From Phaeodactylibacter xiamenensis (GTDB lineage Bacteria > Bacteroidota > Bacteroidia > Chitinophagales > Saprospiraceae): DNA of 64,000 bases. Positions 6,575 through 15,834 of this stretch are shown one piece after another (the first letter of the stretch is position 1; every line of letters starts with the position of its first letter). The translations under genes were made by a program, and so were the position numbers. Below the pieces are notes generated by a model that worked only from the letters and a program-made list of their open reading frames with translations, was not told where the DNA came from and made no database searches. Where the stretch lies: assembly GCF_000759025.1 (NCBI RefSeq), contig NZ_JPOS01000034.1, positions 163,465-227,464 of the forward strand, read 5' to 3'.

Positions 6575-8452
6575 CTAATGTTTATGTTTGAAAAATAGGT
6601 TAATGCCTAACTGAAAGCTGCGGCCCGGCATGGGGCGCCGATCGACGATGCGGTAGGAAGCGTCCCAGAGATTGTCTGCCCGGCCGAAAGCCTGTAGCGT
6701 GAATTTTTGCCAGTTTAGCTGATACTGTAGCTGTGCAAAACCAAGGTGATAGCCAGGAAGCTCGGTATCATTCAGGGTTTGAACCGCACTCGTCAGCCGA
6801 TGCTGATAGGTGAATTGCAGGGCGTCTTTACTAACGGATATGCGGGCAAAACCCAGATGCTCCGGTGTGTAAGCGAGTTGCTCCCCTTCGGCAATCCGCG
6901 GCTGCTGAATGGCGATTTCATTGGTGGAGCGGATGTAATCGTAGCCGATTTGCCCTTCCCATTGCCATTCTCCGGTGGTGAAGCGGCAGGATAGGCGCTG
7001 TTCCAGCCCCCGGCTCCAGACCTCTGTGAGGTTATTGGCGGACCAGAAGTTTTGCCCCTCGGTAAGCCCCCACATAATCCAATCGTCGATGCGCCGGTGG
7101 AAGCCGGTAACGGTATAGCTCCATGCCTCCTTTTGCCAGTTTAGCCCACCCTCTGCGCTCCAGCCGATTTCGGGCAATAAGTCGGGGTTCCCACCTGGCA
7201 GCCAGTACAGGTCGTTCAGGGTGGGAATGCGGTAATTACGGCTGATTTTGGCCTGCCAGCTTAGATTAGAAGTAATGGGGCCGTTTGCGCCCAGAGCAGG
7301 CACGATGGGCACCCAGTTTTCATCGACTCGTTCCTGCCGTAGGCTGAGCTGAACCCGCAGGGCGTTCCATTCTTTCCGGAGGCTGGCAAAAGCAGCGGCA
7401 CGTTGCTGCTCCGGCTGCTCGCCCCGGTACCCATCGGCTGTAGCCGTAGCCCAGTTGTAGAAGAGCCCAGCCTGTAATTCCAGGTCTGCACTTAGCGCCC
7501 ATTGATGTTCCACCTCGCCCATGAGCGTATGGAAATGGCTGAGCGCCCGAAGCAGAATGGCGTCATCCCGGTAGTCGATCGCTTCCCGGAACCAGCCCAG
7601 GCGGGCATTAAAAACGCCATGTTTGCTGCGTTGCTGGTAGTGCAGGGCGGTGCGCAGGAAGGTGTCGAGCTGCAGGGCTTGGCTCCGGGTTTGGGTGGTC
7701 AGGGGCGGGATGTTACGATCGGAGGTTTGCCACCAGGCAAAAGCAGCCAGTTGACGGTCGGGGCGGGGCTGCCAGTAGACTTCCTGCATGATGGCCTGCT
7801 GCCGGAAATCGGCATGCGTTTGCTGCCGCTCTTCTCCGCTATCCAGGCGGTAGCTGAAATCGTTGTCGGCAGACCGGCGGAACAGGCGGGTATTGAATGC
7901 CCACTGCTCCCCCCGGTAGCGGGCCCGCGCCTGATGGTCCTGAAAGCCAAAGCTGCCCAGCATGGTTTGTGCGCCGGCTTCCATGCCCCGGTAGGAGAGG
8001 GGCGTATTGCGCAAACCCACCGTGCCGCCAATCGCCCCGCTGCCCCAGGCTGCGCTGCCCCCGCCCCTTTGCAGGTTCACCCCATCTACAAAAGCCAGGG
8101 GCAGGAGGGAAAAGTCAAGTTGGCCCAGCATCGGGCTTTGGAGCGGCAGCCCATTCCAGGTGACCGCTGTATGCCCGGCACTGCCCCCGCGGATAGAGGT
8201 CGTGGCAATGCTGCCCCCGCCGTAGTTCTTGATGAAAATACCGCCTTCCCGTTCCAGCAGGTCGGTCAGGTAGTAGCCGGCGTAGCGGTTGACATCGGTG
8301 GAGTCCCAGCGTTGTTCCTGACTGCCGGTGAAGTTGGCGCGAAGGGGCGAAGTGGTGATTTCGGCAGTAGGCAGGAGCACGGCGGTATCGGGCTGTGCCA
8401 AAAGGGGCACTGCGTATGAAAAGCTCAGTAAAAGGATAAGGAGCTGCCGCAT
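6575..8452 (-). CDS. btuB: TonB-dependent outer-membrane receptor, probable cobalamin transporter
   Basis: The predicted 625-residue protein has a signal peptide (MRQLLILLLSFSYAVPLLAQ), a plug domain (about 40-150; ITTSPL, LLEREGGIFIKNYGGGS, TSIRGG, GAIGGTVGL) and a 22-strand-type barrel with a C-terminal aromatic strand (SFQLGINLFF). It imports a ligand across the outer membrane using TonB. The cobalamin riboswitch upstream makes vitamin B12 or another corrinoid the likely ligand. The reading frame stays open for 88 more codons upstream, but those lie in the riboswitch and leader, so the ATG at 8452 in front of the signal peptide is chosen. Confidence 0.88.
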   Translation of the reverse strand: MRQLLILLLSFSYAVPLLAQPDTAVLLPTAEITTSPLRANFTGSQEQRWDSTDVNRYAGYYLTDLLEREGGIFIKNYGGGSIATTSIRGGSAGHTAVTWNGLPLQSPMLGQLDFSLLPLAFVDGVNLQRGGGSAAWGSGAIGGTVGLRNTPLSYRGMEAGAQTMLGSFGFQDHQARARYRGEQWAFNTRLFRRSADNDFSYRLDSGEERQQTHADFRQQAIMQEVYWQPRPDRQLAAFAWWQTSDRNIPPLTTQTRSQALQLDTFLRTALHYQQRSKHGVFNARLGWFREAIDYRDDAILLRALSHFHTLMGEVEHQWALSADLELQAGLFYNWATATADGYRGEQPEQQRAAAFASLRKEWNALRVQLSLRQERVDENWVPIVPALGANGPITSNLSWQAKISRNYRIPTLNDLYWLPGGNPDLLPEIGWSAEGGLNWQKEAWSYTVTGFHRRIDDWIMWGLTEGQNFWSANNLTEVWSRGLEQRLSCRFTTGEWQWEGQIGYDYIRSTNEIAIQQPRIAEGEQLAYTPEHLGFARISVSKDALQFTYQHRLTSAVQTLNDTELPGYHLGFAQLQYQLNWQKFTLQAFGRADNLWDASYRIVDRRPMPGRSFQLGINLFFKHKH

Positions 8453-8655
8453 CCTGCCGGTTTTGGAGCCTGAAGGGCAGGGCAAGAGCGGATAATGGGG
8501 CATTGTGTGGGTGAACGGACAAAAGAAGGTGCAGGAAATTCTTACACACCTGCGTTTGTTAAGCCGTACGCTTGCCCTTACGTAGAGAACAGGCCAGCGG
8601 TACCCATTAGGCCCAATAAGCACTCCATCCCTGCTTTTCCTCCGAAAGCCCGAAT

Positions 8656-8848
8656 GAATTAAATCTTGCCTGGCAGGTCTTCTGGCTTGCTTCTGCATTT
8701 GCGGCCTTCCCATCATCTCCCGACAGTGGCTTAGTGCGCAAAGGGCATTTTTTGTGAAGCTTACAGCAGCGGGGACTGCTCAGGATTTGCACCTGATTCC
8801 CTTTTAAACGAAGGCCATCGTCACAGACATAGCATTCGTACCAAAGCT
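8656..8848 (-). ncRNA. Cobalamin riboswitch
   Basis: On the minus strand the conserved cobalamin aptamer elements appear in order: AAAAGGGAATCAGGTG, AAATCCTGAGCAGTCCCCGC, GCTGTAAG, GCCACTG, GGGAAGG, and the B12 box GCCAGAAGACCTGCC (8686-8672). These match the class closely. It controls the TonB receptor/DUF4465/membrane-protein operon, presumably turning it off when adenosylcobalamin is bound. The expression platform in the roughly 200 bases before the receptor start was not resolved by eye. Outer boundaries are approximate. Confidence 0.95.
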
Positions 8849-8852
8849 GGCG

Positions 8853-8860
8853 CAAAGGTA
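8853..8860 (-). promoter_or_regulatory. -7 box of the cobalamin operon promoter
   Basis: TACCTTTG on the minus strand fits the Bacteroidota TAnnTTTG box and would start transcription right at the 5' edge of the riboswitch. A clear -33 TTG is not seen. Confidence 0.55.
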
Positions 8861-8910
8861 GGGAAAAAAGCACAGGTAGACGTTAAATTTTGGTCAGCGC
8901 TGTATAGCAG

Positions 8911-8942
8911 TTGCCTTTTACCGCCTGTTTTCCTTATTTTTG
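8911..8942 (+). promoter_or_regulatory. Promoter of the choice-of-anchor L gene
   Basis: TTG at 8911-8913 and TATTTTTG at 8935-8942 (21-base spacing) form a good Bacteroidota promoter. The start would be near 8949, about 12 bases before the chosen ATG at 8961. Confidence 0.55.
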
Positions 8943-8960
8943 GTTAACACTAAACCCGAT

Positions 8961-10757
8961 ATGATGAAAAAGAAGATTACTACGATCACCCTTTTCCTGT
9001 TCGCCCTTTTGAGCAGCAACGTACTCCTGGCTCAGTCCAACCTGTTTGTCGACACCTCTTACACCGCATCTGAAATGGTTACCGCTTTCTTCAGCGATGC
9101 TGATGTTGCGCCTTCCAATGTGACCTATACCGGCGCTCCGGAGGGGATGGCTTTTTTTGATGCCGGCGATACCTATATGGGCATCAATGCCGGGATATTC
9201 CTGTCCACCGGCCCGACAACCGTAGCGGCCAACCCGGCAAGCTTCAGTGCAACTTTTAATAACTTATTACAGCCCGGAGACGCTGATTTGCAGGATCTGC
9301 TGGAGCCCGGTATGCTGACCCATGATGCTGCTGTACTGGAGTTTGATATCGTGCCCAATACAGATACCATCTGCTTTAATTACGTCTTTGGCTCTGAGGA
9401 ATACCCGGAGTTTGTGGGCAGTCAATTCAATGATGTCTTTGCTTTCTTTATAAGCGGTGGTCCGGAGTATGATTCCCTGACTAATATTGCTACTATACCG
9501 GACAGCGACCCGGTAGTTCCGGTAACCATCAATAACCTGAATGCGGACTCCAACAGCAGCTTCTACATTCCACAGTTCACTCTTGATACCCTGTCGTGGT
9601 CGCCACCAATATATGACACTACAGCCACGGACCTGGCTTACGATGCCTACACCACTTTACTGCCTGCCAAAGCATACGTCACACCGGGCGAAACCTACCA
9701 CATCAAAATTGGTATTGCAGATGCTGGGGACGGGGTCTATGACTCCGGTGTTTTCATTGGGATTACCAGTCTGGGCGGTGACTCCCTGCTTACCCCTACT
9801 GCTAACGCGAACCTTAGCGTCATCGATAATCAACTCATTGCGGAGAATACTTCTTCATTTGCCAAGGCCTTCGAATGGGACTTTGGTGATGGCACCACTT
9901 CCACAGAGCGGCATCCGGAGCCTCACACGTACGCAGCGTATGGGACGTACACAATAGAGCTCAAAGTACATACCTGGTGCTGTTCCGCCACTTTCGTGGA
10001 AACCGTGACGGTAGCCCCGCCGTTGCTCACCAATTTTGGCGTCACCCCCGAGGCAGGGAATTGCCCCGGCGATGCTTTTTCCTTTGAGGACCTCTCGGAA
10101 GGCGCCGTTGACACCTGGTCCTGGGCTTTCCCCGGCGGGCAGCCGGCGACTGCTGATGCCCCTAATCCAACCGTAACCTACGATGAGCCTGGCGTGTACC
10201 CCGTAACGCTCACCGTCACCGATACCTTCGGGCAGACAGCGACGATTGAAATGGAGGCCGCCGTTGAAATTCAGGCCCTGCCTATCGCTGCTTTCGAAGC
10301 CACGGTCAATGAGCTGCAGGTGGCTTTCCAGAATAATGCAGCACATGCCACGTCCTACCTATGGGATTTCGGGGATGGCCAGCAAAGCACGGAGCAGTCG
10401 CCCACGCATACCTACGCTTCTGAAGGTAGCTACACCGTAACTCTCACGGCTATGAATGACTGTGGGGAGGCTATTGCGGTGTCACAGGTGAGCGTTATGG
10501 TCGTCAGTACCCGGGATTTGCCTGCTACGGCTTTTGCGCTATTCCCCAACCCGGTCAAAGACCGCCTGACCATCCGCCCGGCAATGACCGCAGCTTATGA
10601 CGTGTCTGTTTTTCGCGCCGACGGACAACTGTTGCTCTGCCGGCAGGGGCTACAGGGGCAGTCCACCATTCCAATGGAGCAGTGGAGTGCGGGTGTTTAT
10701 GTCATCGAACTGACCAATGAGCAGGGCGCTTTACAACGGCTGGTGAGTAAGCAGTAA
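8961..10757 (+). CDS. Secreted choice-of-anchor L / PKD-repeat protein with T9SS sorting domain
   Basis: A 598-residue surface or secreted protein. In order: signal peptide (1-25, ending LLAQ); choice-of-anchor L domain (about 30-280) with its signature FGSEEYPEFVGSQFNDVF; three PKD-like domains (about 285-355, 360-440, 440-515) with WDFGDG or WAFPGG motifs; and a type A T9SS C-terminal domain (FPNPVKDRLTI ... GVYVIELTNEQ). Such proteins are usually adhesins or structural surface proteins; the exact role is unknown. A frame-compatible ATG exists at 8940, but that codon lies inside the promoter, so 8961 is used. Confidence 0.88.
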   Translation: MMKKKITTITLFLFALLSSNVLLAQSNLFVDTSYTASEMVTAFFSDADVAPSNVTYTGAPEGMAFFDAGDTYMGINAGIFLSTGPTTVAANPASFSATFNNLLQPGDADLQDLLEPGMLTHDAAVLEFDIVPNTDTICFNYVFGSEEYPEFVGSQFNDVFAFFISGGPEYDSLTNIATIPDSDPVVPVTINNLNADSNSSFYIPQFTLDTLSWSPPIYDTTATDLAYDAYTTLLPAKAYVTPGETYHIKIGIADAGDGVYDSGVFIGITSLGGDSLLTPTANANLSVIDNQLIAENTSSFAKAFEWDFGDGTTSTERHPEPHTYAAYGTYTIELKVHTWCCSATFVETVTVAPPLLTNFGVTPEAGNCPGDAFSFEDLSEGAVDTWSWAFPGGQPATADAPNPTVTYDEPGVYPVTLTVTDTFGQTATIEMEAAVEIQALPIAAFEATVNELQVAFQNNAAHATSYLWDFGDGQQSTEQSPTHTYASEGSYTVTLTAMNDCGEAIAVSQVSVMVVSTRDLPATAFALFPNPVKDRLTIRPAMTAAYDVSVFRADGQLLLCRQGLQGQSTIPMEQWSAGVYVIELTNEQGALQRLVSKQ

Positions 10758-10895
10758 AGGGTTTCTGCCGGTAAAATAGGGCTGTTAGGCAGGTGGGGAA
10801 CTTCCCTGTCTGCCTAATCTCACCCTCTTCGGTGACCATCCTCACTGTAGTTCAGGCTTTTGTCGCTTACTTTTCGGAGAATAAAAAAATTAGCG

Positions 10896-12839
10896 ATGAA
10901 AAAATGGATACTCGCCGGTCTGCTGCTGGCTACTTTGAATACATTAGGCACTGCCCAAACCGAAGAATGGGTGTGCAAAGATCAGGAAGCCATCACCGCC
11001 ATGGAACGTGGCGCAGCCGAGCGGCAGCTGAATTTCCGTTCCTCCGCATTGACCGATGACTACGATATCAAGTACCATCGGCTGGAGTGGAATATCAACC
11101 CCAACAACTACTACATTTCCGGTACGGTTACTACCTACTTCATGCCTAAGGAGGCCAACTTCGTAGCGCTCCACTTCGATCTTGCCAATACCCTGCAGGT
11201 CAATAGTGTCATTTTTCACGGGCAGGAAGTGGAAACCTACAGCCAAAGCAACAATACGCTGACCATCAACCTCCCCAATTCCCTGTCAATGGCGGAGCTG
11301 GACTCGGTAAGCGTTACCTACGAAGGCGCACCGCCGTCCAATGGCTTCGGCTCCTTCGCGCAAGCCACCCATAGCGGCAATCCGGTGCTCTGGACCCTTT
11401 CCGAGCCCTATGGTGCCCGGGATTGGTGGCCCTGCAAGCAAGACCTGAGCGACAAAATTGACAGTATTGATGTACTGGTGCGTACCCCGGTTGCCTACAA
11501 GGTGGCCAGTAATGGTTTGTTGCAAGAAATTATCGAAGATGGCAATGAGCATATCTACCACTGGAAGCACCGCTATCCCATCCCTGCCTACCTGATTGCC
11601 ATTGCAGTGACCAACTATGCGGAGTACTCCGACTTCGTGCCGGTGGAAAACGGAGCCCCGATCGAGGTGCTCAACTACGTCTTCCCTGAAAACCTGGCAG
11701 ATGCCCAACAGGCTACTACTGCTACGGTGGAAATCATGCAACTCTTCAACGAGCTCTTCGGGCTGTACCCCTTTGCTGAAGAAAAATACGGCCATGCCCA
11801 ATTCGGCTGGGGCGGTGGCATGGAGCACCAAACGATGAGCTTTATGGGCGGCTTTTCCCACCTTTTGCAGGCGCACGAGCTGGCCCACCAATGGTTTGGC
11901 AACAAAGTTACCTGTGGCAGCTGGCAGGATATCTGGCTCAACGAAGGCTTCGCCACCTACCTGGAAGGACTGACGTATCAGTACGACCTGGGGCCCAATA
12001 CCTGGAATAACTGGCTGTCCGGTAAAATCAACCATGTGACAAGCGCACCCGACGGCTCCGTTTTTGTGTATGACACGAGCAGCGTAAGCCGCATTTTCAG
12101 CAGCCGCCTGTCCTATTCCAAGGGGGCGATGCTCCTCCACATGCTACGCTGGAAACTGGGCGACGAAGCTTTCTTCCAGGGCGTACGCAACTATGTAGAT
12201 GCACCTGAGCTGGTCTTTGGCTACGCCAAATCTGAGGACCTCAAAGGGTATCTGGAAGCCGAAAGCGGGCAGGACCTGACCGAATTCTTCGACGACTGGC
12301 TCTACGGTCAGGGCTACCCGTCCTATCAGATGCGTTGGTTTCAGGAAGGGAGTACGCTGTACGTCCGCCTGGATCAGCAGACCTCCCACGCTTCGGTCGA
12401 CTTTTTCGAAATGCCGGTCCCCGTACGCTTCCTGATCAGCGGCGGTATTGACACCACCATCGTCTTCGACCATACTTTTGATGGGCAGCAATTTGCCATC
12501 GAGGTGCCGGGGAATGTTGGGATTGTCTACTTTGATCCCGAGCAGCGTATCGTGAGCCGCAACAACAGCGTGACGCAGGGGCAGTTTACCAATACCGAAG
12601 GCGCACTGCTGGAAGCGGTACAGGTATTCCCTAACCCGGTACAAGACAAGCTAAATCTAAGCCTCCCCGCCGGCACAACCCTTGAGCAAGCCCGCCTTTA
12701 CCATGCCAACGGGCAGTTGCTGGCTCAGTGGGCAGGTACCGTCCGGCAGCTCGAGGTAGGGCAGTGGCCCAATGGTGCTTACACGGTGGAGTTGCAGACG
12801 AATTATGGTGTTGTCCGCAGGTTGGTGATGAAGCAGTAG
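10896..12839 (+). CDS. Secreted M1-family zinc aminopeptidase with T9SS sorting domain
   Basis: A 647-residue peptidase with a signal peptide (MKKWILAGLLLATLNTLGTAQ), an N-terminal beta domain, and the M1 catalytic core: substrate-binding GGMEHQT near residue 306 (in place of GAMEN) and zinc motif HELAH near 327, followed 18 residues later by the third ligand in NEGFATYLEG. A Tyr-containing motif (SYSKGAMLLHMLR) follows. Residues from about 570 form a T9SS type A C-terminal domain (VFPNPVQDKLNLSL ... VVRRLVMKQ). It probably degrades peptides outside the cell or at its surface. The chosen start removes 12 upstream residues that break the signal peptide. Confidence 0.92.
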   Translation: MKKWILAGLLLATLNTLGTAQTEEWVCKDQEAITAMERGAAERQLNFRSSALTDDYDIKYHRLEWNINPNNYYISGTVTTYFMPKEANFVALHFDLANTLQVNSVIFHGQEVETYSQSNNTLTINLPNSLSMAELDSVSVTYEGAPPSNGFGSFAQATHSGNPVLWTLSEPYGARDWWPCKQDLSDKIDSIDVLVRTPVAYKVASNGLLQEIIEDGNEHIYHWKHRYPIPAYLIAIAVTNYAEYSDFVPVENGAPIEVLNYVFPENLADAQQATTATVEIMQLFNELFGLYPFAEEKYGHAQFGWGGGMEHQTMSFMGGFSHLLQAHELAHQWFGNKVTCGSWQDIWLNEGFATYLEGLTYQYDLGPNTWNNWLSGKINHVTSAPDGSVFVYDTSSVSRIFSSRLSYSKGAMLLHMLRWKLGDEAFFQGVRNYVDAPELVFGYAKSEDLKGYLEAESGQDLTEFFDDWLYGQGYPSYQMRWFQEGSTLYVRLDQQTSHASVDFFEMPVPVRFLISGGIDTTIVFDHTFDGQQFAIEVPGNVGIVYFDPEQRIVSRNNSVTQGQFTNTEGALLEAVQVFPNPVQDKLNLSLPAGTTLEQARLYHANGQLLAQWAGTVRQLEVGQWPNGAYTVELQTNYGVVRRLVMKQ

Positions 12840-13166
12840 GGACGGCTGGGGGTTAGGCGCTAAGGTTTTCTCTGAGGTTGCAGGCGGTCTGGTGTTATGG
12901 CTTTTCCCCTCCTTCGCCTGAAAGCTTCGGTGGGTAGAGGGTGTTATGGTTTTTCCGACCCGGTGCCTGAGCTTGCGTCGCCGATCGCAGCTTCGCCCCT
13001 GCGGGGAGCTTTCTCCCGGTGTTTTATCTGGGTCCGTCGGACTAAGCTGGAGCAGAGCCTTGTGAAGTGCTTGGGCTCAAGCTCTACCCCAGCAGTCTTG
13101 GCAAGTGCCGGGCATTCACCCAGTGTGCTTTATGTCAAAGTCAGTACCTGCGCCGAATGCCCCTGG
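12840..13166. other. Intergenic region without a recognised gene
   Basis: About 330 GC-rich bases between two convergent genes. It holds two near-identical 17-bp words (GGTGTTATGG then TTTTCC) at about 12891 and 12938, and short GC-rich inverted repeats around 12985-13020. No convincing ORF, tRNA or known RNA was seen. Confidence 0.4.
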
Positions 13167-13742
13167 CTATTCCCATTCCACCCCCTCATAAACAGCTGAC
13201 AATGGGATTTCAAGATTTAGGGCCTCAATAGCGAGGCTTTTGTCTAATCCAGTGGTGCGGGTAATTTGCCAAAGGTCGCCGATGCGGTTGTAGGTTTCGA
13301 TGCTTGGTGAATACTGGTCGATGAGAATGTAAGCCTTCAAGGTGGGGATTTGGCGGTAGAAGAAGAATTTATCCCCCCGGTCATAGCGCTCTGTGGATGC
13401 AGACAGGACTTCCACAATAATGGTTGGGTTAATAATGGCATCTTGATGTTGCGGTGCACGCTGCAGTGGTCCGCAAATGGCCATGGCATCCGGATATAAA
13501 TACTTATTGAAACTGGCAATGTGAAGTTTGACCTCGCCATTGATGGCTCTGCAGGGCTTTTGATGACCGCGGAGTCCCAATTTGAGTTCACCAAAAATAT
13601 TGCCGCTAATTAATCCGTGTTCAATGGTGCCGCCTGCCATAGCGACTACAGTACCATCGTGGTACTCATACTTTATCCCGGATTCCTGTTCTAAAGACAA
13701 ATAAGCTTCTAACGAAAAGTCTTTAAGGGGCTCTGCTTCCAT
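13167..13742 (-). CDS. Uma2-family (DUF820) endonuclease-fold protein
   Basis: A 191-residue protein of the Uma2 family, which has a PD-(D/E)XK nuclease-like fold. Visible motifs: YEYHDGTVVAMAGGT near residue 26, LYPDAMAICG near 82 (active-site Asp), PTIIVEVLSAST near 105 (E-x-L/K-type position), and KFFFYRQIPTLKAYILID. The function of the family is unresolved; many genomes carry multiple scattered copies. It stands alone between convergent and divergent neighbours. Confidence 0.85.
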   Translation of the reverse strand: MEAEPLKDFSLEAYLSLEQESGIKYEYHDGTVVAMAGGTIEHGLISGNIFGELKLGLRGHQKPCRAINGEVKLHIASFNKYLYPDAMAICGPLQRAPQHQDAIINPTIIVEVLSASTERYDRGDKFFFYRQIPTLKAYILIDQYSPSIETYNRIGDLWQITRTTGLDKSLAIEALNLEIPLSAVYEGVEWE

Positions 13743-13841
13743 GGCATAGCTTTAAGTGTTCAGTAAAAATACATAAATCCATAGCCAAAGCCGCGTTTTT
13801 CCCCGACCTTTCGTTTTAGTTGGGCAATCAAACGCTTTGCC

Positions 13842-14372
13842 ATGAAAATCACCCATTGGGCCGGCTTGCTGCTGGCCGTAACGTTTTTAGCTGGCTGCTA
13901 CACCGAGCCGGTAGAGATTCCGGAAGAAACGGTAGGGCTGGCGCCTGTCTATTCTGATGGCGACTGGAAGACCATTGAGAGCCAACCCCCTCAGCCCATC
14001 ATTGAGCTCAACAAAATTTACTACAAAGACAGCCTTATCTTCGTAGGCGAAGCCCAGAAAGGCATCCACATCATTGATAACCGCAACCCGGCAGAACCGG
14101 AGCGCATTGCCTTCATCAGCATTCAGGGCAACTCTGATATTTCCATCAAGGGTAATCTGTTGTATGCCAACAACCTTGCCGATCTGGTGGTCCTCAATAT
14201 CAGTGACATCAACAACGTGGAGCTGGTAAGCCGGGTGGAAGGGGCTTTCCCGCAGAGCGGTGCAACCCTGCCCCAAGGCTACTTTGGCTTCTTTGAATGC
14301 CCGGACCCCGCCCTCGGGACCATCGTGGGCTGGACCGAAAAGACCCTCCAATCGCCGGAATGCTGGCGCTAA
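13842..14372 (+). CDS. LVIVD-repeat lipoprotein, N-terminal half of a split protein
   Basis: A 176-residue lipoprotein with signal sequence and lipobox LAGC (Cys19). The body shows LVIVD/beta-propeller-like repeats (GIHIIDNRNPAEPERIAFI, LVVLNISDINNVELVSRV) and ends with FFECPDPALGTIVGWTEK. From memory, many Bacteroidota have one lipoprotein of about 400 residues whose first half resembles this and whose second half resembles the next gene. Here the two halves are separate ORFs 20 bases apart, each with its own lipobox. Function unknown; the protein is probably at the outer membrane. Confidence 0.7.
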   Translation: MKITHWAGLLLAVTFLAGCYTEPVEIPEETVGLAPVYSDGDWKTIESQPPQPIIELNKIYYKDSLIFVGEAQKGIHIIDNRNPAEPERIAFISIQGNSDISIKGNLLYANNLADLVVLNISDINNVELVSRVEGAFPQSGATLPQGYFGFFECPDPALGTIVGWTEKTLQSPECWR

Positions 14373-14392
14373 TCTCTAAACTGAATACGACC

Positions 14393-15157
14393 ATGACTAA
14401 GATATCCACTTTTATCCTTGCCTTACTTGCCTTCTTTGTATTGAGCTGCGCAGAGGATAGCGCCGATATTAGTGCGGCTGCTTCCAGCGGGACAGGCGTC
14501 GGCGGTTCACTGGCCCGTTTTACTATTATTGGCGATTACCTGTACACAGTAGACAATACGACTTTGGCCACTTTTGATATCAGTGCGCCGGAAGCGCCCG
14601 AAAAGATAGACGAAACCGTCGTCACCCGGGGTGTTGAGACCATCTTCCCGCTCAAGGACCACTTGCTGCTGGGTACACAAAACGGGATGTATATCTATCG
14701 GGTAAGCGACAACGGGCTGCCGGCTTATGTGTCTGAATACCAGCACGTAGTCAGTTGCGACCCGGTAGTAGCCAACCAAAATTACGCTTACGTAACCCTG
14801 CGTGTATCTGAATGCCGGGAGGCAGCTGCTGGCGCAGCCAATACGCTGGATGTAATCGACATCAGCAATATCGAAAGCCCCAATCTGGTCAACTCCCTTT
14901 CCCTGGATGGCCCCTACGGCTTAGGGCTGGACGGGAATGTCCTTTTTGTATGTGAAGGGTCAAACGGGCTCCGTGTTTTCAACCTTGATGACCCGGAGTC
15001 GCCGGAGGAAATCCGCTACCTCAATGACATTAACGCCATCGACGTCATCCCTCTTGGTGGAACGTTACTTGTGGTTGGCACGGATGCGCTCATTCAATTA
15101 GACTACACCGATATCAATAATATTCAGGTGATTTCCGTAATGTCAATTGGCGCTTAA
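14393..15157 (+). CDS. LVIVD-repeat lipoprotein, C-terminal half of a split protein
   Basis: 254 residues, with a signal peptide and lipobox VLSC followed by a Ser/Ala-rich linker. The rest is a propeller-like repeat protein: GGSLARFTIIGDYLYTVD, LLLGTQNGMYIYRV, SCDPVVANQNYAYVTLR, NTLDVIDISNIESP, and VCEGSNGLRVFNLDDP. The start at 14393 is the ATG directly before the signal peptide; the longer frame from 14297 overlaps the upstream gene. It is probably co-transcribed with the flanking genes, since its TAA abuts the next ATG. Function unknown. Confidence 0.75.
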   Translation: MTKISTFILALLAFFVLSCAEDSADISAAASSGTGVGGSLARFTIIGDYLYTVDNTTLATFDISAPEAPEKIDETVVTRGVETIFPLKDHLLLGTQNGMYIYRVSDNGLPAYVSEYQHVVSCDPVVANQNYAYVTLRVSECREAAAGAANTLDVIDISNIESPNLVNSLSLDGPYGLGLDGNVLFVCEGSNGLRVFNLDDPESPEEIRYLNDINAIDVIPLGGTLLVVGTDALIQLDYTDINNIQVISVMSIGA

Positions 15158-15829
15158 ATGAAGCATTCTGCAGCGATTGTCGTGTTGCTCCTTGGTATTG
15201 CAGGTTTTCTCAATGCCCAGCCCGAAGCTTCGGTTCCTAAGATGACGGTCAAGCTCGGTGCGCTGAGCCTAATCGATCCTGTTTTACCCTCCTTTAATCT
15301 GGCAGGAGAGTTTCAGATTAGTGGTCGCTGGTACGGGCAGATGGAGGCAGGGCTGATCCTTAACCTTGAGGATCAGGTGGATGGACTGAGGACTGGCGAC
15401 AAAAGTGGTTTCAGGTTACGGCCAGCCGTTCGTTTCTACTACCAGGAACAGCGCAACCGGTACTTTCTGGAATTTTTGCTGGTATACCGGCAGGTATCAA
15501 TGGATATAGATGGCGAGTTTTGGATTGCCCCACCAAACGAACTCTCCTATAACCGATTGGTCAATTACTCTGTGGACAGCCGGAAATTATCAGCATTCCT
15601 TAACGTCGGCCTGTTTGACCACAGTTTTAATGAGCGCCTGTTAGTTGAGTTAGGCATGGGGCTGGGCCTAACCGGGCAAGACAATTCCTTCAGCAATATA
15701 CCTGATTATGGTTCCCTTCGGCGGACGAGTATCTTCAGTGGGGCCTTTGATCCGGATTATGCAATCAATACAGCCGATATCCGGGTCACGGGCATGTTGT
15801 ACCTGAATATTGGGTACGTCCTTTTCTGA
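15158..15829 (+). CDS. Predicted outer-membrane beta-barrel protein
   Basis: A 223-residue protein with a signal peptide (1-20, ending LNAQ), alternating beta-strand pattern throughout and a final strand ending in Phe (MLYLNIGYVLF), typical of small outer-membrane barrels. No family recognised. Its ATG follows the preceding lipoprotein stop without a gap, so the three genes 13842-15829 are likely one operon encoding two surface lipoproteins and a barrel. Confidence 0.65.
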   Translation: MKHSAAIVVLLLGIAGFLNAQPEASVPKMTVKLGALSLIDPVLPSFNLAGEFQISGRWYGQMEAGLILNLEDQVDGLRTGDKSGFRLRPAVRFYYQEQRNRYFLEFLLVYRQVSMDIDGEFWIAPPNELSYNRLVNYSVDSRKLSAFLNVGLFDHSFNERLLVELGMGLGLTGQDNSFSNIPDYGSLRRTSIFSGAFDPDYAINTADIRVTGMLYLNIGYVLF

Positions 15830-15834
15830 CAGCG

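Noticed and set aside
8453..8716. N-terminal extension of the TonB receptor frame
   Set aside because: It lies in the riboswitch and leader; the translation is basic and not protein-like, and a clean signal peptide begins at 8452.
12897..13199. 100-codon plus-strand ORF between the M1 peptidase and Uma2 genes
   Set aside because: It runs into the Uma2 gene antisense and shows no protein-like pattern; probably a GC-rich chance frame.
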